Shown: one piece after another, positions 12,811-24,100 of the stretch
Numbering within the stretch: position 1 is the stretch's first letter
Layout: every line of letters begins with the position of its first letter
From: Diorhabda sublineata
Lineage: Eukaryota; Arthropoda; Insecta; Coleoptera; Chrysomelidae
Assembly (NCBI RefSeq): GCF_026230105.1
Contig: NC_079482.1
Span: 9,548,001-9,612,000 of the forward strand
Length of the DNA stretch: 64,000 nt
Reading direction: 5' to 3'
Notes under the pieces: generated by a model
Databases searched by the model: none
The model's input: the letters and a program-made list of their open reading frames with translations, nothing else
Told to the model about the DNA's origin: nothing
Position numbers and translations under genes: made by a program

Positions 12811-13062
12811 TTACATTTCCTGCCATTGTTGATCCTGATTTTTGAACCTTCTCAGGGCACTACAGAGGTTCATTGACGTCATTTTGATTTCCTTCTGGAC
12901 ATTTAGCTTATTTTGAAGGAAATCTTGCAGTCCATTGACTAGCTTTTCCAAATGTTCTAGCGCATCTGTTCTCTTCTTCTTCACACTGAGTAGTAGTGCG
13001 TCTTGCTGAGCATGAGGCACATTTCCTCCATTCTTTTGTGATTGTTGATTAAGGTTCTCCAT
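12811..13062 (-). pseudogene. ORF1 (gag-like) N-terminus of R1-like element
   Basis: An 83-residue Gln/Lys/Glu-rich segment with heptad-like hydrophobic spacing (LEHLEKLVNGLQDFLQNKL), so probably coiled coil. Such segments multimerise ORF1 proteins on the element RNA. A TAA at 12811-12813 ends it, but the same frame continues without a shift into the 607-codon frame downstream. A single substitution to a stop is therefore the simplest history. The start at 13062 gives the first Met after the GC-rich leader. Confidence 0.6.
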
Positions 13063-13490
13063 AGACTATGATATGACTCCAAAGCAAAAGGTCGTCTCCG
13101 AACGCGAAGCCTCCGGAAGTGGGGGGGAGATCCCTCATACAGCTACCCCCATTGCTGTGAGAGTTTCTGGCCCTGAAGCGGGAAATTTCAACCGCTTCGA
13201 CCCTGCACCTGCTTCCTTCATCGGCTTCCTCTTGCTTCCATGGGTGCGGCATGTAGATGCCGGGAGTTACAATATACACCGCGCTATAGGGATCATATCG
13301 CACATCTCTTTCGAGCAGCATCACCCGTATCCGCTTGTGCATGTGACCCGCTGGCCAGATGTATTTCTGGCCCTCCTCGGTCCGATGGTGATGACCGACT
13401 CTTTAAAAGGGGAGTTTTGTCCACGGAAGCGTATTTTATTTGGCTCCTCGTATTTCGTGCGTGGCTGTAGGACTGTGTAGAGCAATAATC
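13063..13490 (-). other. GC-rich 5' leader of the R1-like element
   Basis: About 430 bp with GC content well above the surroundings, directly upstream of ORF1. It lacks coding content on the minus strand; the 135-codon plus-strand frame is a by-product of GC-rich composition. Such elements carry internal promoters in this position, so this is probably the leader. The boundary with the gypsy element lies close to 13490. Confidence 0.5.
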
Positions 13491-13496
13491 TCGATC

Positions 13497-14426
13497 CTAC
13501 ATTAGGCCATCCTGCTCAGAATCCGCCACGGATTCGTCGCTTGCATAGCTGACCCTCGGTTTAATATATTCAGCGAATGTTGTCGTTTGGTTGGGTCCCT
13601 CGTGATTTCTGATTTTAACGACGTCGTATCTATCAGTTTCTTTAACCTTAAGAATTTCATACGAACCTAAAAATTTTTTCTTCAATTTTGGATAAGATGT
13701 AAACTGGGTTCTTTTTATGGCAAACAAATCATTCTTCCTATATACATTTCGCCTTCTTCCTCCTTAAATTGTATCGTTTCGTATTTTCCTTCTGCACTTT
13801 TAATATTTATTCTTTACTTCTTTCACGTATTCCATCTCTTTCTTCATCAAATTTTCTTATTATCTCCTCTTCTATGATTTCTTTGATTTTAACGTCTTCT
13901 TTATTTTTCATTTTCACACCAACTAATACTTCAAAGGGTGTGGTACCTATGCTTCGCTGATAGGTCGTATTTAAGGCAGTCAACGTATTTGTACTACTTT
14001 CCTGGGTCTTCCAAACTGAGTTTTTGTCAAGACGGGTGTAAGGGTCCTATTTACCCTTTCCACTTGTCCATTACCTCATGGGACTCCACAAGTTGTTAAC
14101 ACATGTTTAATGTTTTCTTCTCGACAATACGATTCGATTTCTTCAGATATTATCCTTGAAGGGTTGCCAAATATTTTACGTTGTTGTTCAAGACAACATA
14201 ACACTTCTTTCGTCGTGGTTGATTTTGTTCGGTAAAGCCACACAAATTTGGAAAAGTCATAACTACCACAAAAATGTGCTGATAATTTTTGTTTGTTGAC
14301 TTCATTGGTCCTTAGTGGTCGACGTGATACGTCTCTAATGGACCTTCTAGCTTTTGTATATGATGAAGTATTCCTTCTTTCTTTCCTTCCTTTTTATTCC
14401 CTAATATACAAGGTAAACAGTTATTT
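13497..14426 (-). pseudogene. gypsy integrase, fragmented
   Basis: Between 14350 and 14000 translated pieces in shifting frames read NKNYQHIFVVV, then FGNPSRIIS and GNGQVERVNRTL. These are core segments of a retroviral-type integrase (DDE fold) that joins element DNA to the chromosome. The last 76 codons (13727-13497) are the Pol C-terminus, with KLKKKFLGSYEILKV and a final SEQDGLM; this frame is clean and ends normally. Stops and shifts in the core make it non-functional. Confidence 0.7.
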
Positions 14427-16115
14427 TTAATCGCTTCCATTTTGTCTTTTAGTCTTGGTTACTACTTTTTCTGTCTTTTTCCTATCTCGTAGGCTTTTGT
14501 TATTATTTTTTAAGTCTGCATGTTCTTTGGAACGAAGTAATTTTGATCCATTCTTGTATTTATACAATATATCAAGCTCTAAATAAAAATCTTCATACTC
14601 TTCTGTACTCAAAATCCTTTTTATCGCCTCAACGTGCTCATCTTTCTCTTGTGCTTGTCTAATTCTTTGAATGATTCCGCATTCTGTAGCAATTGTCAGT
14701 ACTACTGGATTCCTGCTAAGAGCATCGACGTCATCAATCTGAGTACCTCGTCTATGTTCAATTTCATACTGGAATTCTTCTAGCATCAGGGCCCATCGTG
14801 CAACTCGTGTTGTAAGGTCCCTTTTATCCATGGTTATTGTGAATGCATTACAGTCTGTAACTATTTTAAATTTCGTTCCCAGTAAGTAGATTATTAATTT
14901 CTTCACACTCTTAATAATGGCAAGTACTTCGAGCTCATAGCTTGCATACTTCATCTCTGCAGGGGTCGTCTTTCTACTCATGTAGTATATTGGGTGCAGC
15001 TTCGAATCGTCACTAGATCGCTGCAAAAGGCATGCTCCATAACCATGTATACTTGCATCGGTGTGTAGTTCGGTATAAGCTCCTTGTTGATAAATATGCA
15101 ACACCGGTTCACAAATAAGTTTCGCCTTTAAGGTTTTGAATGCTTCTCTTTGTGGTGATTCGAACTTAAAGTCACTCAGAGGCTTTGCGATATAGGCATA
15201 TCCAACAACAAACTTTCTGAAGTATCCTGTTAGGCCTAAATATGATTGGACTTGTTTTTGGTTCTTTGGCTCTGGAAATTTCTTGATTGCTAGAATTTTG
15301 GCTTCCTCTGGTTGTATTTTTCCGTTACTTACTATGAATCCTAAGAATTTTACCTTGGTTTTCAACAGTTGACACTTTTTCTTTTTTATTCCTTCTTTTA
15401 TTTCCCCTGCAGCTGTCTTTAATACAAGTTTTAATCTTTCTATCCCCTCTTCTTCGTTCGCACTCAAGATGATAACATCGTCCATGTAGTATAACATATA
15501 ACATATAACATACTTTCTAGCAGTCAACTCCCTGAAGATATGAGCGATGAATCGTTGGAAAACTGCTGGACTACTACACATTCCAATTGGACATTCCATT
15601 AACTCGTACTGACCATTCGGCGTTACAAAAGAAGTATATTTTGTGCTACTTGCTTCAACAGGTACATGAAAAAGTCCATCTTTCAAATCAAGGGTGCTGA
15701 ATAACCTTGCTCCCTGTAAGCTGTCTAGAACATCTTCAACAAGGGGAAGTGGAAATCTATCGCGTATTATATTTTTGTTTAATTTGCGATAATCGCAACA
15801 AATTCTGTTTCGGCCATTCTTTTTCCTCACTAGTACAATTGGACTAGCGAAATCCGAACAACTCGGTTTGATTATTCCATCATTCAACCATTCCTCTATC
15901 TGTCTATCTACTTTTTCGGGTGCTGATAGTCTTCTAGGTCGCTGAAAAATCGGTTTTTCGCTTTTCAGTACAATCTTCATCTCAATAGTCGTTGTCTTCG
16001 TTTTGAATGGTTTGTAGTTTTTTATTAATTTCTTCACTTTCTCCCTATGTCTTGTGCTTTTTATGTGTGATACATATACTTCGCACTCATTTTTCTCTTC
16101 TATCATAATGTGCAT
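14427..16115 (-). CDS. pol: gypsy Pol: reverse transcriptase and RNase H
   Basis: A 562-codon frame open from end to end. Residues about 50-260 are the reverse transcriptase: RICCDYRKLNKNIIRDRFPLP, STLDLKDGLFHV (first Asp), the FVTPNGQYE segment and YYMDDVIILS (catalytic Asp pair). Residues about 345-470 are RNase H: TDASIHGYGACLL, YELEVLAIIKS and IVTDCNAFTI supply the Asp-Glu-Asp set, followed by ARWALMLEEF and the DALSRNPV motif at the connection. The enzyme copies the element RNA into DNA in cytoplasmic particles. Upstream the protease frame ends by a TAATG overlap at 16115, which looks like a one-base shift. Downstream the integrase is fragmented, so this is a fossil with one surviving domain pair. 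Confidence 0.85.
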   Translation of the reverse strand: MHIMIEEKNECEVYVSHIKSTRHREKVKKLIKNYKPFKTKTTTIEMKIVLKSEKPIFQRPRRLSAPEKVDRQIEEWLNDGIIKPSCSDFASPIVLVRKKNGRNRICCDYRKLNKNIIRDRFPLPLVEDVLDSLQGARLFSTLDLKDGLFHVPVEASSTKYTSFVTPNGQYELMECPIGMCSSPAVFQRFIAHIFRELTARKYVICYMLYYMDDVIILSANEEEGIERLKLVLKTAAGEIKEGIKKKKCQLLKTKVKFLGFIVSNGKIQPEEAKILAIKKFPEPKNQKQVQSYLGLTGYFRKFVVGYAYIAKPLSDFKFESPQREAFKTLKAKLICEPVLHIYQQGAYTELHTDASIHGYGACLLQRSSDDSKLHPIYYMSRKTTPAEMKYASYELEVLAIIKSVKKLIIYLLGTKFKIVTDCNAFTITMDKRDLTTRVARWALMLEEFQYEIEHRRGTQIDDVDALSRNPVVLTIATECGIIQRIRQAQEKDEHVEAIKRILSTEEYEDFYLELDILYKYKNGSKLLRSKEHADLKNNNKSLRDRKKTEKVVTKTKRQNGSD

Positions 16116-16620
16116 TATTGCTTCAAAATTTTGTTTCCAATTATAGCCCGATGGAATGTAGCTACTTCGGGAATTACATGGAATTTCAGATCGAACTTTT
16201 CAACATTGATCTCAGCCTGAATACTAAATGATGCCCTTTTCAGATTGTATAAATAATTTAGCCAGATCTCGTAAACATTTCTTTGTGTAAATGAGTTTTT
16301 GTAAATCCTTCCAACCCGTAATTTCTGCAACTTCTTCAAATTCAAAAATCCATGCGCTCTCTCTAGCTTACGCATATCCTCTTGCCTCCGTTTTTATTCC
16401 TCTCTTCGTCTTCCATCATCTTCAGGTCTTACTTCAAATATTCGTCTTTCTCTATCTCTTCGTATTTCGTAATCTCTTCGTCTTTCACCAGATTATGGTC
16501 CTTTTTTATTTCTTCGTCTTTCTTCATCTCTTAGTCTTTCTCCATATAATCGTCCTTTTTCATCTCCGCCTCTCCGACGTTTTCGCTATCTAGATCATCC
16601 TTTTCGTGTTCGTCATCAAT
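16115..16620 (-). pseudogene. gypsy gag/protease remnant with Arg/Glu-rich repeats
   Basis: The 86-codon frame from 16375 ends in FHVIPEVATFHRAIIGNKIL, which resembles the tail of a gypsy protease just before RT. The protease active-site triplet was not found upstream. The same frame extended upstream to about 16600 (with stops) is an alternation of Arg and Glu: GERRRDYEIRRDRERR and DEERRR. At DNA level this is an imperfect tandem of about 18-24 bp built on GAYGAAGAR. It may be a charged coiled-coil part of gag. Confidence 0.55.
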
Positions 16621-16960
16621 TGGGTGAGAGAAGTTTATTAAAAAGGAGTAAATTGAAGTAGCTGTCATTTTTATCATAGTCTTCTTTAAATTAGCAGATT
16701 ACCCCTCTCGATTCTCGTAATACTTTTTTTTACAATGTTTTGCGGTTGCGTAAAGCTCTGATAATCAATTTAAACACGGAAAGACTATTAAGTTTGAGGT
16801 ATGCAGCCCTCGGTTAATTTTCAAACTTCCACGTCGTTCTAGTAGTTTCAACGTCGTTCTACAGTTTTCACGTCGTGTTTGTACTTTTTTAACGTCGTTT
16901 TTGTACCTTTTTAACGTCGCTTGATCCCAATTTGCCCTATTGATCATTGTTGATCCATAT

Positions 16961-17121
16961 TCATCCCGGTTGAGCCCCAAAAAATGTAGGGATTTCTTGG
17001 TTGTATAGGGATTTTTCCTTCTTAAAACGACGGTTAGAAAGAAAACACTGTTATTACAGAATTCAAACAATGAAAACACTTTACTTATGTACAATGTAAA
17101 CGAGAGAACTAAGGTTACTCA

Positions 17122-17165
<44 letters not shown>
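16961..17165 (-). other. Probable primer-binding site and 5' LTR end of gypsy element
   Basis: On the minus strand the sequence ...CCCTACATTTTTTGGGGCTCAACCGGGAT occurs at 16993-16963. An LTR end in CA followed after a few bases by a TGGGG-type primer site is the usual junction in gypsy elements. Upstream lies a long (AT)n tract at 17124-17165, perhaps inside the LTR. The LTR 5' boundary could not be set because there is no second copy to compare. Confidence 0.45.
17124..17165. repeat. (TA)n microsatellite
   Basis: About 42 bp of uninterrupted TA dinucleotides at the upstream edge of the gypsy element. Confidence 0.95.
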
Positions 17166-17168
<3 letters not shown>

Positions 17169-17169
17169 A

Positions 17170-18510
17170 GCATGGGCATAAATATAGTTCGAAATACTTC
17201 CATTTTTTTTTCTTGACACTTCTCCCTTATTCATCAATCCATCCAACAGAGCGTAGAATACTTTGTTAGCGTTTTCGCATTTTCAAATCTCCTATTTATA
17301 GCCGTCTGCTTCTAGTTTAACACCTAGATATAGCGTTTGCTTGTTCGATTTTTTGCCTTCCATATGTATTTTGTAGCCTCTGCGTATTGTCATTCGTTTT
17401 CTCTATCTCTATCACGCCTTTCCCACCAAAAGGTGCAATAACTCAACACGAAACACACTCATTGTTAAACTGAGTCTTGAATGTTATTCTATCTATGCTT
17501 TAGAGTAATTGGACGTCTAGCTGTAGGATACTAAATTAATTTAGAGCTTGTTCAAATTAACAGCATCTAGGTAAATTTCTTCAAAAGCAATCTGCTATGA
17601 TGTTATGAATATTCACCTGGCGTTCTTCGCTTTGTTTTGTTTTCATTCTGTAGGAATTTCTCTCTAGACTTATTTTCAGATTTGGAACTATGCTGAAGAA
17701 AACTTCATAATACATTATTATTTGAAAACAAATCTAAAAATATCCAATTTACTATTCCTTTTCAATTTTTGAATCTGTGAACTGTAAACAATAATAAGAA
17801 TAATTGATTTTGCATCTGTTCACATTTGTTGGCTATATGGTCCAATGCATTACAACAGCTTTTACTTCTCTAGAGATATTTAACATGTTTAACTTCCCAA
17901 AACAAGACAAATCCAACAGCTTTTGGAGAAGTAATGAATTTTTAATATAATTTCCAGGACATTTAACACAGCTTTTGTAACTTGAAACCAGTTGTAGAAT
18001 GATGGTTATAAAGAAGTAGTATCCAGAAATATTGAGGTCTCAAATTATGAGCTTTGCTAATAGGGTTCTCAAATATCAATGTCGTAAGAAGAAATACAAT
18101 GTAGAAATTTGTGAATATATGGAATAAGTAGATTGAAACATTGGAAATGAGAATGAATATAAACAAATCAAAAGTTATGATAATACATTGGGCACATAAA
18201 TATGACCAAATTACTAAATGTTTATAAAACAACATTTTAGAGAAGGTATGAAAATAAAATCAACAAAATATAAGGTACCAAAAGGAAGATATTGTTTAAA
18301 AAAATAATGCATGATATAATAACTATTCCAATAATAATACGAAGGTGGGTCAGTCCGTGTCATTTCTAATGAGAAACCTTTGGTGAATGCAGTTGATTTC
18401 CACTCTCCTAGTTTTTCCACAGCTGCTATGCTACTTCCCAGCCCTCAAAAATTTCGGAAACATACCAAATAATCTGTCAATAAAGGGCTTATCCATTCAT
18501 GCCAACTTTT
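17170..18510. other. AT-rich, no gene seen
   Basis: No recognisable coding content; part of the left side may belong to the gypsy LTR. The minus frames at 17963-18420 are hydrophobic but match no family I recognise. Confidence 0.4.
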
Positions 18511-18519
18511 CAGTTCCTT

Positions 18520-18803
18520 TTCAGTTCCTCTGATGTGAAATTGTTTGCTTTCTTTGCTCCATGTATATCGGACTGGCGTTTTAGAAACGGGATGTTCTGG
18601 TGAAACCACGAATTTTTTTCTTGATGTATTACCTTTTCAACGACGATGTATGATCTGGTACCTCTTGAAAAAAGTTTATTCAGTTCCTCTGGTGTGAAAA
18701 TGTTTGCTTTCTTTGCTCCATGTATATCGGACTGGCGTTCTAGAAACGGGATGTTCTGGTGAAACCACGAATTTTTTACTTGATGTATTACCTTTTCAAC
18801 GAC
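18520..18803. repeat. Direct duplication, 2 x 125 bp
   Basis: Two near-identical 125-bp copies (18520-18644 and 18679-18803) share TTTGCTCCATGTATATCGG and GGGATGTTCTGGTGAAACCA. They are separated by 34 bp, a period of 159 bp, and differ at only a few positions. A partial third start (CAGTTCCTTTTCAGTTCCTC) precedes the first copy. It could be a recent tandem duplication or a unit of an unlisted minisatellite or MITE. Confidence 0.9.
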
Positions 18804-18809
18804 AGCTGT

Positions 18810-20115
18810 TGAATATTGAAGTCATAAAATTTTTAAGCATTCGTAAGATTTATTTTTTTACGTAGACACATAGAGCGATGTATAATATAAAGATTGTAAT
18901 ATTGGAGATAAGTTAACCAAGGAAAAACCAAAGACACAGAAAAAGATATGATATATCAACCAAATAAATAGAATAAGTCGCAATGACATGATGATTATAC
19001 AAATATCATATGACTTAACTAATTAAATATAGTGGGATGTTAAAGTTTCACAGAAAAGTAAACGTTCCATTAAAAACCTCTTTTCATTGGATGATATTAG
19101 TCGATTCTAATTCGACTAGATAATCAGATGATGCGTAACTTTCACAACACTTATTTTTGAGTTCAAATTTTCGTATTTCCCTCAGCAGGCGATAATACTA
19201 CTGCTTCCTATATTTCTTCAAAAATAGATTGAATTTATAACCATTTTTCCGTTGTGAAAATCGTTTTGCTGCGTAGGCAAGTTTGTTGACTTAGAAGGGA
19301 AATCCACTTTTCCTTATTGAAGAGCAAATTGAAAGTAGTAATTTTATCACCGCTTAGATAAATTGTCTTTGTCGGATATAGAAATTGTCGAAAATGTATC
19401 AATCATTTTTGAAGCTTCTCATTATTTTATCGTACACAGTGACTTTGATATAATAATACAATTTGAATTCTAATGAAAATGCAGGGGAACCCCAAGTTAT
19501 CTTTTGAACCAATCAGTGCACCAACAAAATACTGGTCAGTAGTACTTCATCCACATAATTTTCTTTCGTTCACGTTCAAAAACTGTTAGTGAATCTCGAA
19601 ACAATTGAATTGAAACATAAAAATAGTACGAGGCTGTTCAAAATTAATTAAAATCAATGATTAACAATTCTTTATGTTTTTTGATGCAAATTTGTATCTC
19701 TATTTTATATTGTTCTATACGATGCAATTCTTCTAAATCACAATCTTTCATTTATTTCAAAAGTTACAATCTTCTATTTTTGTCATAGATCATATCAAAA
19801 GTTACTTGACCGTCATTTTAAATATAGTAACGTTGTGTGAATGTGCCCAATTTGAAATCAATTGACAAAAAATTTTATACCTAATACAGATAAGGCGAAT
19901 TCTCATCAATCTTTTTGAGAAAATGGGCAATATTTTCATTATTCCGCAACTTTTAATCCTAATATAATTAAATCGTTGGGGTGAAATGTAGGTGATCATA
20001 TGAGGGTTGCCTCTTATGTTTTCTTAAAACTGGAGATTCTAAACATTTTCTTATCAAGATGCAATCAACGACAGAGAAAAAAACAGTCCTTCCATTGTTT
20101 TTCAGATTTAGTTTT
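18810..20115. other. AT-rich, no gene seen
   Basis: No supportable coding frame or structured repeat. Confidence 0.45.
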
Positions 20116-20118
20116 AAA

Positions 20119-21158
20119 CGAGGGTTGTTATTTAAGCTTTTACATATGGTAACACTGATGTAAATATGTCAAATCTGACATTACATAATAAAGTTAGAGT
20201 TTTTACTGATGATCACACTCAGGACGTGTTTTCATTCAACTGCTAATTGAGTTGTTTTCAGATACTCGAAACATTCATCTTGGTAAAAAGTTAAGTCAAA
20301 TCGCGAACATTTTCGTACGATGATTTTCTATGACTTTCGCAAACAGCAGTGTGCCGATCAAGTCCTTTCGACTCACAGTGTTTTGCTGGTTTTCCGAATT
20401 CAAGTGTAGTCACACTTCGCTACAGGATGAAGGTCTCTAAAATCGGGTGTTGTGTCAGAAAAGATCGATGCTGTGCATAAGTTGATATAACAAGATTGTC
20501 ATGTGACATCCCGTGAAATTGAAGCATACTTGGACATCAGTTCCACTCGTATACATTCAATATTGCATGAACATTAGGCTGTTACAAAAAATTCGCTTTG
20601 GATAACGCATAGTTTGACAATTGCTAAAAAAACCTCGTGTTGATTGGTCCAAAGAATGATTAGAAAACTCAATCGCGGTGCTTCAAAAGACGTCTATAAG
20701 ATCGTGACAGGCGATAAATCATGAATCAATGCTTATAAAGCCGAAAATAAACAACAATCAACTGTATGGGTATTTCAAGATGAAATCTAACTAATGTTGT
20801 TCTCACACGAAGAACTTCGAAGCAAATGATCCCCTGTTTTTTCAGAATAACTGGATATGTCACCACTGTTCCATTAGAGCAACGCAGAAGACGAATCATT
20901 CTCCACCATGACAAAGACGATTTTGAACAGCCAATACTTGAAATTGAAGAGTCATTGTTTGGCACTCAATTATTTCTTCTCTCTTCTCAAATGACAAGTT
21001 TTGGAGGTACCTCAATCGGAATGGAAAAAATGCTGGTTCCAACGCATACAAAAGTGTATTGACCTTAATTGAGAATATTATGAAAAATGATAAAGTCATA
21101 ACCAATTATGAATATTTGTTGTCATTTGTCTCTCTTAAAACTTAAGTAGTATGTATGT
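20119..21158 (+). mobile_element. mariner (irritans-like), internally shortened
   Basis: The left end begins CGAGGGTTGTTATTTAAG. The right end at 21141 onward (CTTAAGTAGTATGTATG) is an imperfect reverse complement. At about 1040 bp it is roughly 240 bp shorter than an intact mariner, with a deletion in the catalytic region. The flanking TA is not clean on the left. It shares its transposase type with the fragment at 1.29-2.78 kb. Confidence 0.75.
20320..21085 (+). pseudogene. mariner transposase pseudogene
   Basis: Broken transposase on the plus strand. Readable parts are CHVTSREIEAYLDISSTRIHSIL at about 20498-20570 (helix-turn-helix linker), a Gly-Tyr-Val-Thr-Thr-Val-Pro-Leu-Glu-Gln-Arg-Arg segment near 20850-20885, LHHDK near 20905 (second catalytic Asp region), and VPQSEWKKCWFQRIQKCIDLN near 21008-21070 (C-terminal tail). 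Stops occur in the N-terminal half, and the stretch between the second and third Asp is deleted. Inactive. Confidence 0.75.
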
Positions 21159-21159
21159 A

Positions 21160-24100
21160 TAGTTTCAGGTTTAATTTACACTGTAATCCAAAAGATCTAT
21201 CATGTATTCTTTTCTTGATGTGGCACTGGAGGTATGCTCAGTGTTAACAGCTGATCTACCATTCTTCTCTTCTTTGAAAAAGTTGAAGATATTGGATGGA
21301 TAGCTTCCAAAGATCTTCACTTTCCATTCTATACACCCTCAGGAGTAGTGCTTTAGAGTTCCGCACTCCCCCACACTTCGTGAGATTGTCGGTGGAGGTC
21401 TTATCCTCTACGTATCAGAATCTTCGTATTGCATCGTCTACTCAACCTAACATCTTCAGATGTCCACTGATGCGGGAATATCTCGGCATTCCTATCTACC
21501 TCCTTCTCTATAGTCATGTTCCGATCTCACAGAACGGTTTAGGTCTTACAAAACATTTACCTGTCCGCATTTTAGCGTTTTTTTTTGTTATTTCAGTTCG
21601 TTCCACTCCACTATAGTGTATCCCTGAATTCATTGAAGGGTGAGTTTTTTGTTTCTACTTAGCTCATTTAATTTGCACAGGCATTTCTAAACCAGCTTGT
21701 ATTTCATGACATTTGAGTTTCGAACTCTAATGGTTGCTTGGGTATCAAACAGAATGATAATTTCCTCTTTGTGAGAGTTCTTTTCCAATTTGAAGTGGGT
21801 ACATGTATCGATGCAAATATTTCTGCTTGTATATTATTTAGTCTATGCATATTTATATGTATCTCTTGTGTTATTCTTTTCAATCTCTATCATTTATTTA
21901 TTTCAAAATTTTCGGTCTCTTCTACTCCGTGACAAAAAATTCTCTAGAATGAGTTGTCATCAATGATTAAAAATGAATTCTTGAAAACTATAAAATACAT
22001 CTTCATCGTATCCAACTCCATTAAAAGTGTGATTTTCAATCAAGAGTAACATTTTATGAGATGGCCTAATAAGAAATCAATTGCTAGAGAAGTTTTTTAA
22101 TTTTATACTTTTCTCAGAAGAGATAAATTATCATGGAAATGTAAACGTAAATCGACACAACTGCCATTATTATGCAACGTTCGGTCCAAATTTCGTTTGA
22201 ACTCATGGAAGGGGTCATGTGATGAGACTACACTTCTATGAGTAACTATTGTGGTTTATTTAGTTTTCTTTTCGCGAATCAGCTTAAAATTTTTTTTGGA
22301 AGTTGTACTTAATATTATGGTATTTACAAGATGTTGCGCTTATTAATAATATTACACCCATATAAGATCATCTCAACACCAAATTCGAAAACAGATGAAA
22401 AACTGATGCTGAGAAATATTAGGTTAGTTAATTACTGTATCTAAATTGAAGTTCAATAGTCGAAGATTCTTTGTAAAAGAAAGGTATTACTGGCATATGA
22501 TAACGTTCACGTAATTCTGTCGGTGAATACTTAAAATAAGTTACACACTATTATCCACGATATTCATATAAAAGTAGCCATACCTTCTAATGGATTCTGC
22601 GTAATGTGCTGATTAAAATAGTTTTCATTTCTGTTTCAAATTTAAGTAATCATATACACTTGAAAGTTAGTAAATGCTGCAAATCGCAAAACAATAAATT
22701 TAGAAAAAATATCTTATCCTGTGTTTATCTTTCAGTATTCCGGTGTCAATTTGGCCAAATCTATCGATTCTACCGAAAAAAAGATTAAAAAATGATTTTA
22801 AATACATATACATGAACAAAAAGACAGTATAAGTGAGATAGGTACGATCGTACGACTTTTTCCTTTAATTTGGCGACACCCTGTATTTTATTATTAAATT
22901 TGGTGTATGTTGAGGTGAATATTAGTTTTGCAGCTTCAATGTATTCATTGAATCTGTGACATTAAAATCAACATTTCACCAGACGAAAGTAGGACATGGA
23001 AACTTCTGGGAAAGCTCCAATTCTGCATTATAATTTAGCGTGGAGAAGATTTGCGTGGTAAAAGCTTTTTTCGTAATAGCTGTAAACTATAGAAATATTT
23101 CATTTGGGTCATTAGTAAGCTGTCAGTGTTATCTTAAGATGAAATTTCTCACGTAACGCCAAAGAAATTAAAATAAGGCAACTTAACCTTTGGATTTTCC
23201 GACTTCAAATAAACCTTGTAATCTAATGGATTAATAGGACACGAAACATCGTTTCAAGATTTATCACATTTCATAGTTAAACATTATTATATGCTATTTT
23301 TTTATAAATATATAGTTTTACAGGATCAAACATTTTTTAATATTATAGTTTAGTTAATATTCCGAATAAAAATAGTTTTGAGATTATTTTTGTTCCAATA
23401 TTATCTATAACCAAATTATTATTTTATTAATCAAGACATTTCTGAATTATTTTTCAGTTTTGTATCAAAATAATGTCCGAGTTATCAATAGAAAATTATT
23501 TCTTGAACTATAATATACGAACAAAAGGCACTTAAAACGAATATATCATAATTATATTATATGAATATCAATATCTTTGTCATTTAAAAAGACCAAAACC
23601 AGCTATGAATATGCAAATAACCAAACAATGGTGAACCAACATTGCAAAATAACATTGAAATTGAAACAAATTCCTCTTTTAATTAATCAACAAAGCAGAA
23701 AAGGATTTTCTGCAATTGAAAATGTGAATCAATTCATTTGTATGAAGCACCAATACGTATTTAATGAGATATCATTGGTGGCAAAAGTTTTTATTTGTAT
23801 TATATAAATTGATATTTTTTCTTAGTCGATTGCGTTTCCACATTCTCAAATAACTAGCACTCACGTTTAGTGAAGATTGTTATTCTCACTGTTGTTCTCG
23901 TGTGAAATGAAAACTTTCAATTCGAACAGAAGTATAGTGGTCTCCTGAAAAACAATACCAAGACCGTAATGACTTCTGTACGTACCTCTTTGTTTGAATG
24001 TCACATAAAAGGGATGAGAAACCACTTTGAGAAACAATAATGGCACAAGCTAGAAAATTACTTCTGGCCCTATGTGCAAATGTGCAACTATAATGAAAGT

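Larger units (their letters stand above)
9430..13490 (-). mobile_element. R1-like non-LTR retrotransposon, degenerate
   Basis: A 4-kb element, markedly more GC-rich than its surroundings, reading 5' to 3' on the minus strand. Order: a GC-rich 5' leader (13063-13490), gag-type ORF1, apurinic endonuclease, reverse transcriptase, and a C-terminal Cys-His region ending at 9478. The architecture and motifs (GDFN and SDHH in the endonuclease, YGFRKGRST and QEGSVLGPLLWN in the RT) are those of the R1/I group. The frame is broken by stops at 12811, 10900 and 9886 and by shifts near 10640 and 10350. The 5' end abuts the gypsy element; no target duplication was identified. Confidence 0.85.
13490..17170 (-). 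mobile_element. Ty3/gypsy LTR retrotransposon, defective
   Basis: Minus-strand order: probable 5' LTR (above about 16985), primer-binding-like site (16961-16983), Arg/Glu-rich gag-like region, protease tail, RT-RNase H, broken integrase, and the C-terminal end of Pol at 13497. The RT carries an intact YMDD-type motif. No matching 3' LTR was found because the R1-like element begins where the LTR should start. The element is therefore truncated or rearranged at its 3' side. Confidence 0.8.

Noticed and set aside
12173..12832. Several plus-strand frames opposite the gag-endonuclease ORF
   Set aside because: Ser-rich shadow frames of the minus-strand coding sequence.
13073..13480. 135-codon plus-strand frame in the GC-rich leader
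   Set aside because: It overlaps the non-coding leader of the minus-strand retrotransposon. The lack of stops is explained by GC-rich composition and no domain is recognisable.
22865..22895. GACACCCTGTAT phrase resembling transposon ends (also GAACACCCTATAT near 54655)
   Set aside because: No inverted partner, target duplication or transposase nearby for either; treated as chance or unassignable edges.
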